From Sinomonas albida (lineage in GTDB: Bacteria > Actinomycetota > Actinomycetes > Actinomycetales > Micrococcaceae): DNA of 64,000 nt. The position numbers and the translations under genes were made by a program. The stretch is taken from positions 25,512 to 89,511 of the forward strand of contig NZ_SWDW01000015.1 of assembly GCF_004919045.1 (NCBI RefSeq), given 5' to 3'. Below the pieces are notes generated by a model, which did no database searches, was not told the DNA's origin, and worked only from the letters and a program-made list of their open reading frames with translations. Positions 18,077-29,994 of this stretch are shown here, in pieces; position 1 is the first letter of the stretch; every line of letters begins with the position of its first letter.

Positions 18077-19213
18077 CTAGCGCCCCGCGTAGGGCGACAC
18101 GACGACGTCCACCCGCTGGAACTCCTTGAGCTCGAGGTAGCCGCTCGTGGCCATCGACCGGCGGAGCATGCCCACGAGGTTGGACGTGCCGTCGGGGTGG
18201 TGCCCCGGGCCGAACAGGACCTCGCGCATCGGCCCGACCGTGCCGATGTTGACGCGCTCGCCGCGCGGCGTGTCCGGGTGGTGCGCCTCGGCGCCCCAGT
18301 GCCAGCCGTGGCCCGGGGCCTCCTCGGCGCGGGCGAGTGCCGAGCCGAGCATGACGGCGTCCGCACCCATCGCGATAGCCTTGACGATGTCGCCCGAGGT
18401 GCCCATCCCGCCGTCGGCAATCACGTGGACGTAGCGGCCGCCGGACTCGTCCATGTAGTCCCGCCGGGCCGCGGCGACGTCGCTGATCGCCGAGGCGAGC
18501 GGGGAGTGGATGCCGAGCGCGCGGCGCGTCGTCGTCGTCGCACCCCCGCCGAAGCCCACGAGCACGCCAGCCGCGCCCGTGCGCATGAGGTGCAGCGCCG
18601 GCGTGTAGCCCGCGGCGCCGCCGACGATCACCGGGACGTCCAGCTCGTAGATGAACTTCTTGAGATTGAGCGGTTCCTGCCCCTTCGAGACGTGCTCGGC
18701 GGAGACCGTGGTGCCCCGGATGACGAAGAGGTCGACGCCGGCCGCCAGCACAGTCTTGTAGTGGCTCACGGTGCCGGAGGGCGTGAGCGCGCCGGCGACG
18801 GTCACGCCCGCGTCCCGGATTTCCGCAAGGCGCGACGTGATGAGTTCGGGGTTGACGGGAGCGGTGTAGAGCTCCTGCAGCCGCCGCGTGACCGACGGGC
18901 TCGACGGCTCCCCCTCAAGGGCAGCGATCTCGGCGAGCACCGGCTCGGGATCCTCGTAGCGCGTCCACAGGCCCTCGAGGTCGAGGACGCCGAGCCCGCC
19001 GAGACGGCCCAGCTCGACGGCCGTCGCGGGAGACATGACCGAGTCCATCGGCGCAGCGATGACCGGCATGTCGAAGCGGTACGCATCGATCTGCCACGAG
19101 ACCGAGACGTCCTCGGGATCCCGGGTGCGCCGGTTGGGGACAATCGCGATGTCGTCGAGGGAGTATGCGCGCCGACCGCGCTTGCCGCGGCCGATTTCGA
19201 TCTCGTAGGTCAC
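18077..19213 (-). CDS. guaB3: GuaB3-family IMP dehydrogenase-related protein
   Basis: 378 residues of the IMPDH/GMPR TIM-barrel family without CBS domains, beginning EIGRGKRGRRAY as in actinobacterial GuaB3. MPVIAAPMDSVMSP and IADGGMGTSGDIVKAIAMGADAVMLG are family motifs. The catalytic-loop position reads GFGGGATTTTRR, where true IMPDH has GPGSICTTR, so the catalytic cysteine is absent. The start is GTG 19213 with TAAGGT 7 nt upstream. It lies directly downstream of guaB, as in mycobacteria. Function is unsettled: some cyanobacterial GuaB3 proteins are GMP reductases, but the missing Cys argues against simple transfer of that role. Confidence 0.92.
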   Translation of the reverse strand: MTYEIEIGRGKRGRRAYSLDDIAIVPNRRTRDPEDVSVSWQIDAYRFDMPVIAAPMDSVMSPATAVELGRLGGLGVLDLEGLWTRYEDPEPVLAEIAALEGEPSSPSVTRRLQELYTAPVNPELITSRLAEIRDAGVTVAGALTPSGTVSHYKTVLAAGVDLFVIRGTTVSAEHVSKGQEPLNLKKFIYELDVPVIVGGAAGYTPALHLMRTGAAGVLVGFGGGATTTTRRALGIHSPLASAISDVAAARRDYMDESGGRYVHVIADGGMGTSGDIVKAIAMGADAVMLGSALARAEEAPGHGWHWGAEAHHPDTPRGERVNIGTVGPMREVLFGPGHHPDGTSNLVGMLRRSMATSGYLELKEFQRVDVVVSPYAGR

Positions 19214-19242
19214 GGCCCCTACCTTACCCGCCGGGACGTCGA

Positions 19243-19274
19243 AGGCCCCCGCACCCCAGAGGGTGCGAGGGCCT
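19243..19274 (-). terminator. Hairpin downstream of guaB
   Basis: A 14-bp stem with one mismatch (arms AGGCCCCCGCACCC and GGGTGCGAGGGCCT, 4-nt loop) lies 13 bp beyond the guaB stop and before the leaderless promoter of guaB3. It separates the two guaB transcripts. Confidence 0.8.
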
Positions 19275-19287
19275 CGTGACGCTGGGC

Positions 19288-20973
<1,686 letters not shown>

Positions 20974-20985
20974 TCAGCCGACCCG

Positions 20986-23082
20986 TCACGCCCACCCGGT
21001 AGCGGCGAGGAGCCGCTGGCCGAGCTGCGCCGACATCGAGGCAGCGTACGTGCGCGTGAGGTGGTTGTCGTCCATGTAGACGTACATGTTGCCGATGACG
21101 CCGGTACACGCTCCGTTCGGACACACGAGGTCGGTCATGTCGATCGCCGCGAAGCCTGACGTGTGCTGCGCCGCGAACGTCGCGAGCGGCGACTGGGCCG
21201 CCTGCACGCTCGAGAGGGACGGATTGCATGCGGCGCTCGTTGCGCCGTTCCGGACCACGCAGTCCGCCATGTCGAAGGTGTACCGCGGGTTGTCGCGGAT
21301 CGCGATCACCTCGGTGCCCTTGGCCGTGAGGGCGGCCACCGTCTGGTCCAGGCCCGGCGTGAGGGTCTCCTCCGACGACGACGGCGCCGCGACAGTGCCG
21401 ACCGTGAACACCGCGCCGGGCGGGTTGGCGGCGAGGTACGCGGCCACGTTCGCGTTGAACTGGTTGCAGGCCGCGTTCGGCGTGGTCACGCTCGGCGAGT
21501 AGACGCATCCGCCCAAGAGCAGCGTCACAACGCGCCAGCCGTGCTGCTCGGCGACCGGCTCGAGCGCCGCGGTCCACTGCTCGGCGTGCGAGTCCCCCAC
21601 CACCACGATCGTCTTGGACGCGCTCGATCCCGCCTTGTTCATGAGGCAGTTGCCCTGGAGGCTCGAGGGGACCTTGAGGTCCGCGGAGCACTTCGACGGG
21701 AGGCCGAACCAGTCGTTCGGCAGGTTCTGGGCGAGCGGGAGCAGCTGCGCGGACGGCGACGCCTGATTCGTGTAGCCCGGGACAAGCGAGGCGGCCCCCG
21801 GATTGTTCACCACGGCCTTCGCCTCGGCGACGGTCGTCTTGGTCTGGATCGTCGTCATGACGGACCCGATCGGCACGACTGCCACGAGCGCGCACGCGAC
21901 CACGGCGATCACGCCGTTCGGAAGCCGCTGCTCCGGCCACTCCCACGCACGCCACGGCAGGTCGACGAACGTGATGGTGGCCCACGCGAGCACGAGCGAG
22001 AGCACGATGGCGCACGTCCCGAGGAGCCACCCCGCGCTGTCCTTGTCCCGCCACGTGAGCGCGATGACGAGCACCGGCCAGTGCCAGAGGTAGAGGCCGT
22101 AGGAGATGTCGCCGAGCTTCCGGAGGGGCCGCGAGGCGAGGAGGCGGTGGACGCCGAGCCGCCCGCCGTGCTGGGCCGCGAGGATGACGGCGGCGCCGGA
22201 CAGCGTGGGCCACAGTGCGATCGCGCCTGGGAACGCGGTCTCGACGTCCATCACGATCCCGCACACGACGATCGAGGCGACGCCCGCCCAGCCGATAAGC
22301 ACCGCGATCCACGGGCGGATCCGCACCCGGTCGATCACGAGGGCCACGAGGCTTCCCAGTGCGAACTCCCACACGCGGGCGGGAAGGGAGAAGTATGCCT
22401 GCACCTGGTTCACGAGGGTGTCGATGACGGAGTAGACGAACGACGCCGCGAACACCGCCCCGATCACGATGGCGAGCAACCGCTCGTAGCGGAGCGCGAA
22501 TCGCCGCGCGATCGCGCCGAGCGCCACGAAGAGGAGCGGGAACAGGATGAAGATCTGGCCCTGGATCGAGAGCGACCAGAAGTGCTGGAACGGGCTCGCG
22601 AGCGCATGGTCCTGCGCGTAGTAGTTCACGGCGTCGCTCTGCAGGAGCCAGTTCTCGGCGTAGACGAGCGAGGCGAGGCCCTGCTGGAGGACGGCGCTCC
22701 AGCGGGTCGCGGGCAGGAACAGGACGGTCGCGCCGATGGTGCCCGCGATCGTGACCACGGCGGCGGGCATGAGCCGCCGGAACACGTGCAGCCAGTGCTT
22801 GACGAGGCGGGTCCGCTCGCCGCGGCGGTGACGGGCCACGAACTGGCCCGTCATGAGGAACGCCGAGATCATGAGGAAGACGTCCACGCCGCCCGAGACG
22901 CGCCCGAGCCACACGTGATAGAGGACCACGAGAAGCACGGCCACGGCGCGGAGGCCCTGGATCTCCGGACGGAACTTCCGCGCTGCCGCCCCGGGAGGCT
23001 CGGCGTCGCGCGCGGGGCGCCCGGCCGCCGTCGTCCTCTGCGTCAGCACTGGCAAGTCGGTCGCCTCGGTCGTCACGCGCAC
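20986..23082 (-). CDS. Acyltransferase-3/SGNH fusion membrane protein (OafA/YrhL-like)
   Basis: 698 residues. The N-terminal ~400 residues form an acyltransferase-3 domain of about ten helices, opening with EIQGLRAVAVLLVVLYHVW, with GGVDVFLMISAFLMTG and ISYGLYLWHWPVLV. The C-terminal part is extracytoplasmic and is an SGNH hydrolase-like domain with the nucleophile block VVGDSHAEQW and the late DDNHLT block. Such fusions O-acetylate cell-surface polysaccharides. The start is GTG 23082 with GGAGGGG upstream. It lies between guaB and groEL with no obvious partner gene. Acceptor glycan unknown. Confidence 0.92.
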   Translation of the reverse strand: MRVTTEATDLPVLTQRTTAAGRPARDAEPPGAAARKFRPEIQGLRAVAVLLVVLYHVWLGRVSGGVDVFLMISAFLMTGQFVARHRRGERTRLVKHWLHVFRRLMPAAVVTIAGTIGATVLFLPATRWSAVLQQGLASLVYAENWLLQSDAVNYYAQDHALASPFQHFWSLSIQGQIFILFPLLFVALGAIARRFALRYERLLAIVIGAVFAASFVYSVIDTLVNQVQAYFSLPARVWEFALGSLVALVIDRVRIRPWIAVLIGWAGVASIVVCGIVMDVETAFPGAIALWPTLSGAAVILAAQHGGRLGVHRLLASRPLRKLGDISYGLYLWHWPVLVIALTWRDKDSAGWLLGTCAIVLSLVLAWATITFVDLPWRAWEWPEQRLPNGVIAVVACALVAVVPIGSVMTTIQTKTTVAEAKAVVNNPGAASLVPGYTNQASPSAQLLPLAQNLPNDWFGLPSKCSADLKVPSSLQGNCLMNKAGSSASKTIVVVGDSHAEQWTAALEPVAEQHGWRVVTLLLGGCVYSPSVTTPNAACNQFNANVAAYLAANPPGAVFTVGTVAAPSSSEETLTPGLDQTVAALTAKGTEVIAIRDNPRYTFDMADCVVRNGATSAACNPSLSSVQAAQSPLATFAAQHTSGFAAIDMTDLVCPNGACTGVIGNMYVYMDDNHLTRTYAASMSAQLGQRLLAATGWA

Positions 23083-23224
23083 ACCCCTCCGGTTTCGTTC
23101 TGCCCCACCATTCCGCCGTGCGATCCTGTGGAGATCTTGTGAGAGCCATAGCTTCTGCGTGTGAGCGCTGCGCGGTGCGCGGACGACGGCGCGTGGGCCC
23201 CCGAGGACGCCCCCGGGGACGCGA

Positions 23225-23259
23225 CGAGGGCCGCCCCAGCAAAGCTGGGACGGCCCTCG
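23225..23259 (-). terminator. Hairpin downstream of groEL
   Basis: A 15-bp stem with one mismatch (arms CGAGGGCCGCCCCAG and CTGGGACGGCCCTCG) lies 29 bp beyond the groEL stop on the minus strand. It is placed to end the groES-groEL transcript. Confidence 0.85.
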
Positions 23260-23287
23260 TGTGGAGCGCTGCTAGCGGCCCTGCAGC

Positions 23288-24910
<1,623 letters not shown>

Positions 24911-24915
24911 TCAAA

Positions 24916-24951
24916 GGCAGCACCCCGGCCGCTGCGGGCCGGGGTGCTGCC
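24916..24951 (-). other. Intercistronic hairpin between groES and groEL
   Basis: GGCAGCACCCCGGCC and its exact complement form a 15-bp stem with a 6-nt loop in the 81-nt groES-groEL gap, ending about 20 nt before the groEL start. It has no T-run. It may act as a partial terminator or an mRNA stabiliser/processing site that sets the groES:groEL ratio (inference). Confidence 0.7.
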
Positions 24952-24976
24952 GCACTCGAGTCCTGCTCGGCGCTGA

Positions 24977-25273
24977 CTACTTGACGACGATCGCGAGGAC
25001 GTCGCGGGCGGAGAGCACGAGGTACTCGGTGCCGCCCGTCTTGACCTCGGTGCCGCCGTACTTCGAGTAGAGGACAACGTCGCCCACGGCAACGTCCACG
25101 GGGACGCGGTTGCCGTTGTCGTCAACGCGGCCGGGGCCGACAGCGACGACTTCGCCCTCCTGGGGCTTCTCCTTGGCGGTGTCCGGGATCACGAGGCCCG
25201 AAGCAGTGGTCTGCTCCGCCTCGAGCGGCTTGACGACAATACGGTCCTCGAGGGGCTTGATGGAGACCGACAC
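24977..25273 (-). CDS. groES: 10-kDa co-chaperonin
   Basis: 98 residues, normal length. [28 protein letters not shown] is spread over the N-terminus and carries the mobile loop; [13 protein letters not shown] and the terminal [12 protein letters not shown] are family motifs. The start is GTG 25273 with AGGAGA 6 nt upstream. It is the first gene of groES-groEL, behind two CIRCE sites, so HrcA-type heat-shock repression is expected. Confidence 0.97.
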   Translation of the reverse strand: MSVSIKPLEDRIVVKPLEAEQTTASGLVIPDTAKEKPQEGEVVAVGPGRVDDNGNRVPVDVAVGDVVLYSKYGGTEVKTGGTEYLVLSARDVLAIVVK

Positions 25274-25359
25274 GGATCTCTCCTTTTCATGAACGGATCA
25301 CGGAAAACGGAACCGGGCATGCAACCGTCGTCGCGGGTGCCGGGAGCGTGCCTGGACAA

Positions 25360-25386
25360 TTAGCACTCCAACCTGCCGAGTGCTAT
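25360..25386. promoter_or_regulatory. CIRCE element 1 (HrcA operator)
   Basis: TTAGCACTC, a 9-nt spacer and GAGTGCTAT: the canonical CIRCE inverted repeat with one mismatch in the last base. It overlaps the expected transcription start region of groES, just downstream of the -10 box. Confidence 0.93.
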
Positions 25387-25391
25387 CCCCG

Positions 25392-25420
25392 ACTCTATTG
25401 AGCGGCTGGCACTCGGTCAA
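25392..25420 (-). promoter_or_regulatory. groES-groEL promoter
   Basis: On the minus strand TTGACC (25415-25420) and TAGAGT (25392-25397) are separated by 17 nt, a good vegetative -35/-10 pair. The -35 lies inside the spacer of CIRCE 2, and the -10 is followed by CIRCE 1, so repressor at either site would block polymerase. Confidence 0.8.
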
Positions 25421-25432
25421 GGCGAGTGCCAG
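25406..25432. promoter_or_regulatory. CIRCE element 2 (HrcA operator)
   Basis: CTGGCACTC, a 9-nt spacer and GAGTGCCAG form a perfect 9-bp inverted repeat. It is a CIRCE variant with TGG for TTA at the outer end, centred 46 bp from CIRCE 1 and covering the -35 box of groES. Confidence 0.9.
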
Positions 25433-25460
25433 TGAGCGCGCGCTTCGGGTGCGCAGCGGG

Positions 25461-25823
25461 CTACTCCCCGGCGAGCTCGTCGAAGCTCAGGTCGTCGCCG
25501 TCGTCGCCCGAACGGCCGCGGTTGAGGTACATCACGACGAGCGGGCCCACGAGGAACACGCCGCCCACCACGAGGCCCACGATGGAAGCGATCTTGGCCC
25601 CGAGGTACTGGTCGCGGAGGGCGGCGGCCTCCGGGGTCGAATCGTCGATGCTCTTGCCGCCCACCGAGTAGACGGCGGCCGTGAACGCGTCGAGGCCCAG
25701 CACGACGGCGAGGAGAACCGCGGAGACGACCGCGAGCACAATGCCCACGATCAACACCGTCCGGATGGTGCGGGAGGAACCCCCGTTGTGGGCGGTCGGC
25801 GAGGCTGCAGGCGTCGTCTCCAT
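25461..25823 (-). CDS. Small two-helix membrane protein
   Basis: 120 residues: a short polar N-terminus, a helix at about 22-44 (VLIVGIVLAVVSAVLLAVV), an external loop, a second helix at about 77-99 (IASIVGLVVGGVFLVGPLV), and an acidic C-terminal tail. No family recognised. TAAGGT lies 6 nt before the ATG at 25823, and a GGAGG falls in the same short gap. It diverges from the methyltransferase gene and its stop lies just upstream of the groES promoter. Confidence 0.75.
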   Translation of the reverse strand: METTPAASPTAHNGGSSRTIRTVLIVGIVLAVVSAVLLAVVLGLDAFTAAVYSVGGKSIDDSTPEAAALRDQYLGAKIASIVGLVVGGVFLVGPLVVMYLNRGRSGDDGDDLSFDELAGE

Positions 25824-25892
25824 GCCTCCACCTTAGCCGGATCCGGGAGGCCCCGGCGGGGACGGCGACCGCGTGTGAACTAGGCTTGAACC

Positions 25893-27128
25893 ATGGCCCC
25901 AGACCACCCAGCCCCCGAGCAGCTCGCCCCGCTGCTCACCACGGAGGGGTGGGCCTTGCTCAACTCGCTCGGCCCGTACCGCGAGGAAGACGCCTTGGCC
26001 ATCTCGGCCCGGCTGCGCAAAGCGGGCCATGCCCCGGAGCTCGTCTCCGCCGTCCTGAGCCAGGCCAGGCTGCGGCTCAAGGCCGAAACGAAATTCGGCG
26101 AGTTCTCCCGGCACATGCTCTTCACCCGCCCCGGCCTCGAGCAGGCCACGCGGCTCAGCATCGCGGCGCGGCACGCACGGCGCTTCGTGGACGCCGGAGT
26201 GCAGAGCGTGGCCGATCTGGGCTGCGGACTCGGATCCGACGCGATGGCCATGGCCTCCCTCGATCTGGACGTCACCGCCGTGGAGCTCGACGAGACGACC
26301 GCCGCGTGCGCCACGGTGAACCTCATGCCGTTCCCGAGCGTGCGCGTGGTCCACGCCGACGCGCAGACAGTCCCGCTCGAGGGAATCGACGGCGTCTGGC
26401 TGGACCCCGCGCGCCGAACGACGACGACGTCCGGCACCACACGCCTGTGGGACCCCGAGGACTTCTCGCCGCCGCTCAGCTTCGCCTCCGACCTCGCGGA
26501 CCGCGGCCTGCCCGTGGGCGTCAAGCTCGGACCAGGCCTCCCCCACGACTCCGTCCCCACGGCATGCGAGGCGCAGTGGGTCTCGGTCGACGGCGACGTC
26601 GCCGAGGTCTCGCTCTACTTCAACGCGCTCAAGCGGCCGAGCGTCCGCCGAGCCGCGCTCGTCATCGCGGACGATTCCGCGTCCGAGCTCGTGGCCGAGA
26701 CCGACTTCGGCGGCGGGACCGTTGCCGATGTGGGCCCCCTCGAGGGCTTCCTGTACGAGCCGGACGGAGCCGTGATCCGCGCGGGCCTCGTCGCCGAGCT
26801 CGCCGATCGCCTCGGCGGCCACCTCGTGGACCCGCATATCGCGTACATCTGCGCCCCGAATCTGGTCCAGACGCCGTTCGCGCGGGCCTTTCGCGTGCTC
26901 GAGGTGCGGCACTACAACGTCCGCGCCCTGCGCCAATGGGTTCGGGACGAGGGCATCAGCACGCTCGACATCAAGAAGCGCGGCATGGCGGTCACGCCGG
27001 ACGAGCTCCGCAAGCTGCTCCTCGCAGGCCAGGGCAAGACGCCCAAGAAGGCGCCGCACAAACGCGCCACGCTCGTGCTCACGCGCATCGGCGAGGACCG
27101 CGTGGCGGCCATCGTCGAGCCGGCTTAG
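25893..27128 (+). CDS. Class I SAM-dependent methyltransferase with THUMP-like domain
   Basis: 411 residues. An N-terminal helical region precedes the Rossmann methyltransferase core: VADLGCGLGSDAMAMA (motif I, about residues 108-123), VTAVELDE, and VWLDPARRT. A C-terminal THUMP-like domain (residues about 330-405) includes LDIKKRGMAVTPDEL and RATLVLTRIG. The fusion is widespread in actinobacteria, and an RNA substrate is presumed from the THUMP-like region. The ATG at 25893 follows TAGGCT (25881-25886) by 6 nt, a leaderless pattern. Confidence 0.88.
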   Translation: MAPDHPAPEQLAPLLTTEGWALLNSLGPYREEDALAISARLRKAGHAPELVSAVLSQARLRLKAETKFGEFSRHMLFTRPGLEQATRLSIAARHARRFVDAGVQSVADLGCGLGSDAMAMASLDLDVTAVELDETTAACATVNLMPFPSVRVVHADAQTVPLEGIDGVWLDPARRTTTTSGTTRLWDPEDFSPPLSFASDLADRGLPVGVKLGPGLPHDSVPTACEAQWVSVDGDVAEVSLYFNALKRPSVRRAALVIADDSASELVAETDFGGGTVADVGPLEGFLYEPDGAVIRAGLVAELADRLGGHLVDPHIAYICAPNLVQTPFARAFRVLEVRHYNVRALRQWVRDEGISTLDIKKRGMAVTPDELRKLLLAGQGKTPKKAPHKRATLVLTRIGEDRVAAIVEPA

Positions 27129-27326
27129 GCGTCATTGCGCCTGTAAGGATCCAGTCGCGGAGGGCTCAGGACGCGCAGGACTCACGAAGAACAACGACGT
27201 CTGGAACATCGAAGCCGTCGACGACGACGGTCGCTCCCCCACCGCTGACACGCCGCGCCTAGTTATGCTTTGTTACGGAACCGGCCATCCATAACAGACC
27301 ATAACGGGAGGCGCCCGCCCTGAGAT

Positions 27327-27349
27327 CGACGCCCAGTGACTGAGCGTCG
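27327..27349. other. Hairpin in the methyltransferase/aroE-like intergenic region
   Basis: The 262 bp between the methyltransferase stop and the aroE-like stop hold no gene that I can support. An inverted repeat (CGACGCCCA/TGAGCGTCG, one mismatch) is followed at 27364-27378 by GGCGG-GCTGA-CCGCC and, after 8 nt, by six T at 27387-27392. Together these could act as a convergent terminator. A TATGCT near 27265 could be a -10 for a short RNA, which is speculative. Confidence 0.4.
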
Positions 27350-27390
27350 TCGTGCGTACCCAAGGCGGGCTGACCGCCGTCGTGCGTTTT

Positions 27391-28209
27391 TTACTGGGCT
27401 CGCATGAACTCCTCGGCGGCGCGCACCTGCTCGTCGCTCGGGCGCAGGCCCGTGTACAGGACGAACTGTTCAAGCGCCTGAATGGTCGCCACCTCGGCGC
27501 CGCTGATCACCGTCTTGCCCGCCGCGCTCCCCGCGCGGACGAGCGGCGTCTCTGCGGGGAGGGCGACGACGTCGAACACGACCCGCGCAGCCTCGACGGT
27601 CGCCTCGGGGAAGGACAGCGCGTCCGCCTCGGGGCCGCCCGCCATGCCGATCGGGGTGACGTTGACGATGACGTCCCCCGTCGAGTCGCCGAGCTCGCCC
27701 TGCCAGCCGAAGCCGTACAGATCCGCGAGCGCGCGGCCCGCCGCCTCGTTGCGCGCGACGATCGTGACGTCGCGGAAGCCTGCGTCTCGGAAGGCGGCAG
27801 CCGTCGCCTTGGCCATGCCGCCCGAGCCGCGCAGCAGAACGGACAGCGTCGGGTCGAGGCTGTTGCGTTCGATGAGCTGGGCGATCGCCGTGTAATCCGT
27901 GTTGTAGGCGGTGAGGACTCCGGCGTCGTTCACGATCGTGTTGACTGAGTCGATCGCCGCCGCGGACGCGTCCATGGTGTCCACGAGCGCGATGACGTCC
28001 TCCTTGTACGGCATCGAGACGGCGCAGCCCCGGATGCCGAGCCCCCGGACACCGGCAATGGCCTGCTCGAGGTTCGTCGGCGCGAACGCCTTGTAGATCC
28101 AATTGAGGCCCAGAGCCTCGTAGAGGAAGTTGTGGAATCGCGTCCCGTTGTTGCTCGGCCGGGCGGAGAGCGAGATGCACAGCGTCATGTCTTTGTTCAG
28201 GATCGGCAC
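27391..28209 (-). CDS. Shikimate 5-dehydrogenase-like oxidoreductase
   Basis: 272 residues of the AroE/YdiB family. The catalytic lysine and aspartate positions read CAVSMPYKED and NTDYTAI (canonical forms VTVPHK and NTDxxG). The NADP-binding turn reads LRGSGGMAKATA in place of GAGGAARA. The C-terminal GAEVATIQALEQF matches the family. These variants suggest a paralogue rather than the housekeeping AroE, so I give no symbol. Start GTG 28209 is chosen because TACCCT lies 6 nt upstream (leaderless); ATG 28188 is the alternative. It diverges from the acyl-CoA dehydrogenase gene. Confidence 0.88.
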   Translation of the reverse strand: MPILNKDMTLCISLSARPSNNGTRFHNFLYEALGLNWIYKAFAPTNLEQAIAGVRGLGIRGCAVSMPYKEDVIALVDTMDASAAAIDSVNTIVNDAGVLTAYNTDYTAIAQLIERNSLDPTLSVLLRGSGGMAKATAAAFRDAGFRDVTIVARNEAAGRALADLYGFGWQGELGDSTGDVIVNVTPIGMAGGPEADALSFPEATVEAARVVFDVVALPAETPLVRAGSAAGKTVISGAEVATIQALEQFVLYTGLRPSDEQVRAAEEFMRAQ

Positions 28210-28287
28210 GCCACAAGGGTACTGGTCGCGGCGGCGGGTACGGCGCGGGATCTGGCTCGCACCGGATCGGCGGTGTGCAATGGACCC

Positions 28288-29925
28288 ATGCCGGGCACCG
28301 CACCGAACCAACCGCCGCCCCGCGTGGGCGTCGATGAATTCTCGACCAACGCCGCGCTCGTGGACGGCGTGCGCCGGTACGGGGCAGGGTGGGCCGCGGG
28401 CGCGCTCGCGACCGCAGGGCGGCTCGTCGGCTCGGCCGAGTTCCAGGAGAACGCGCGCCTCGCGAATCTCCATCCGCCCGTGCTGCACGCCCTGGATCGC
28501 TACGGGGAGCGGCTCGACGAGGTCGAGTACCACCCCGCCTACCACCGCGTGCTCGGCGACGCCGTGGCGCACGGGGCGCACACCTCGGCGTGGGCGGATC
28601 CGAGGGCCGGCGCTCACGTGGCCCGGGCCGCCGCCTTCATGCTTTTCGCCCAGGTCGAGCCGGGCCACGCGTGCCCGGTGTCGATGACCCATGCGGCGGT
28701 GCCGGCCCTCGCGTCGGAACCCGGCCTCGCCGACGTCTGGCTGCCGCGCCTGTACGGTACGGGCTACGAACCGCGGCTCATTCCGGCCGCCCAGAAGCCC
28801 GGCGCGCTCGTAGGGATGGCGATGACCGAGCGCCAGGGCGGCTCCGACGTTCGCGCCAACACGACCACCGCGGTCGACGCCGGCGGTGGGACCGCCCTCA
28901 TCACCGGCCACAAGTGGTTCTGCTCCGCGCCCATGAGCGATGCGTTCCTCGTCCTCGCGCAGGAGCCCGCGGGGCTCTCCTGCTTCCTCGTTCCGCGCGT
29001 CCTCGACGACGGCTCGCGCAACCCGTTCCGGCTCGTGCGGCTCAAGTCGAAGCTCGGCAACCGGGCGAACGCGTCCGCCGAGGTCGAGTTCGAGGACACG
29101 GTCGGCTGGCGGGTCGGCGAGCCCGGGCGCGGCGTGCGCGCGATCATCGGCATGGTGCACGAGACCCGGCTCGACTGCGTGCTCGGCACCGCCGCGGGCA
29201 TGCGGCAGGCCGTGGCCGAGGCGGTGTGGCACGCGCGGCACCGGCGGGCCTTCGGACGGTTCCTCATCGACCAGCCGGCTATGGCGGCCGTCCTGGCTGA
29301 TCTTGCGCTCGAGTCGGAGGCGGCGACCGCGCTCGGCCTCCGGCTCGCAGCGGCCGACGACGCCGCCCGCGGCCAGGCGGGCGACGGCGACCGCGAACGC
29401 GCGTTCGCGCGGATCGCGACCGCAGTCGCCAAGTACTGGGTCTGCAAGCGCGGCCCCGCGCACGCGGCCGAGGCCCTCGAATGCCTGGGCGGAAACGGAT
29501 ACACGGAGGACTTCCCGCTCGCGATGCGGTACCGCGAGCAGCCGGTCATGGCCATTTGGGAGGGATCCGGCAACGTCGTGGCGCTTGACGTCCTGCGGGC
29601 GATCGCACGCGAGCCCACTTCGGCCGAGGCCCTCGCGGACGAGCTCGAGCAGCAGCGCGGCGTGGACCCCGTGCTCGACGCGCAGCTCGGGCGCGCTCTC
29701 TCGCTCCTTGCCGACGCCACCCGCGAGCCCGAGGAGGCTCAGGCGTGGGCCCGTCGTCTCGCCGAGGAGCTCGCACTGGCCCTTCAGGGTGCCCTCCTCG
29801 TGGGGCACGCGCCGTCGTCCGTTGCAGAGGGCTTCCTCGCCGCTCGCCTCGGCGAAAAGCGGACGCTCGGCTACGGGTGCCTCCCGGACACGGCGCGGAC
29901 GGCAGAGATCCTGGCCCGCGTGTAG
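28288..29925 (+). CDS. Acyl-CoA dehydrogenase family protein, AidB-like
   Basis: 545 residues with the longer N-terminus of the AidB subgroup. The central part has MAMTERQGGSDVRANTT and HKWFCSA, and the C-terminal helical domain includes FGRFLIDQPAMA, LECLGGNGYTEDFPLAM and IWEGSGNVVALDVLR. The last is the AidB-type WEGSGN segment near the flavin. AidB in E. coli belongs to the alkylation response; a role in fatty-acid or DNA-damage metabolism here is not decidable. ATG 28288 is chosen because similarity begins shortly after it; no strong ribosome-binding site is visible. Confidence 0.9.
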   Translation: MPGTAPNQPPPRVGVDEFSTNAALVDGVRRYGAGWAAGALATAGRLVGSAEFQENARLANLHPPVLHALDRYGERLDEVEYHPAYHRVLGDAVAHGAHTSAWADPRAGAHVARAAAFMLFAQVEPGHACPVSMTHAAVPALASEPGLADVWLPRLYGTGYEPRLIPAAQKPGALVGMAMTERQGGSDVRANTTTAVDAGGGTALITGHKWFCSAPMSDAFLVLAQEPAGLSCFLVPRVLDDGSRNPFRLVRLKSKLGNRANASAEVEFEDTVGWRVGEPGRGVRAIIGMVHETRLDCVLGTAAGMRQAVAEAVWHARHRRAFGRFLIDQPAMAAVLADLALESEAATALGLRLAAADDAARGQAGDGDRERAFARIATAVAKYWVCKRGPAHAAEALECLGGNGYTEDFPLAMRYREQPVMAIWEGSGNVVALDVLRAIAREPTSAEALADELEQQRGVDPVLDAQLGRALSLLADATREPEEAQAWARRLAEELALALQGALLVGHAPSSVAEGFLAARLGEKRTLGYGCLPDTARTAEILARV

Positions 29926-29994
29926 CGCGCCAGGATCCCTGCGTCTGCCCGGGCCGCCGCGGCTAGGCCCGGCGGGCTGGGGTGCCTCGTTCCG

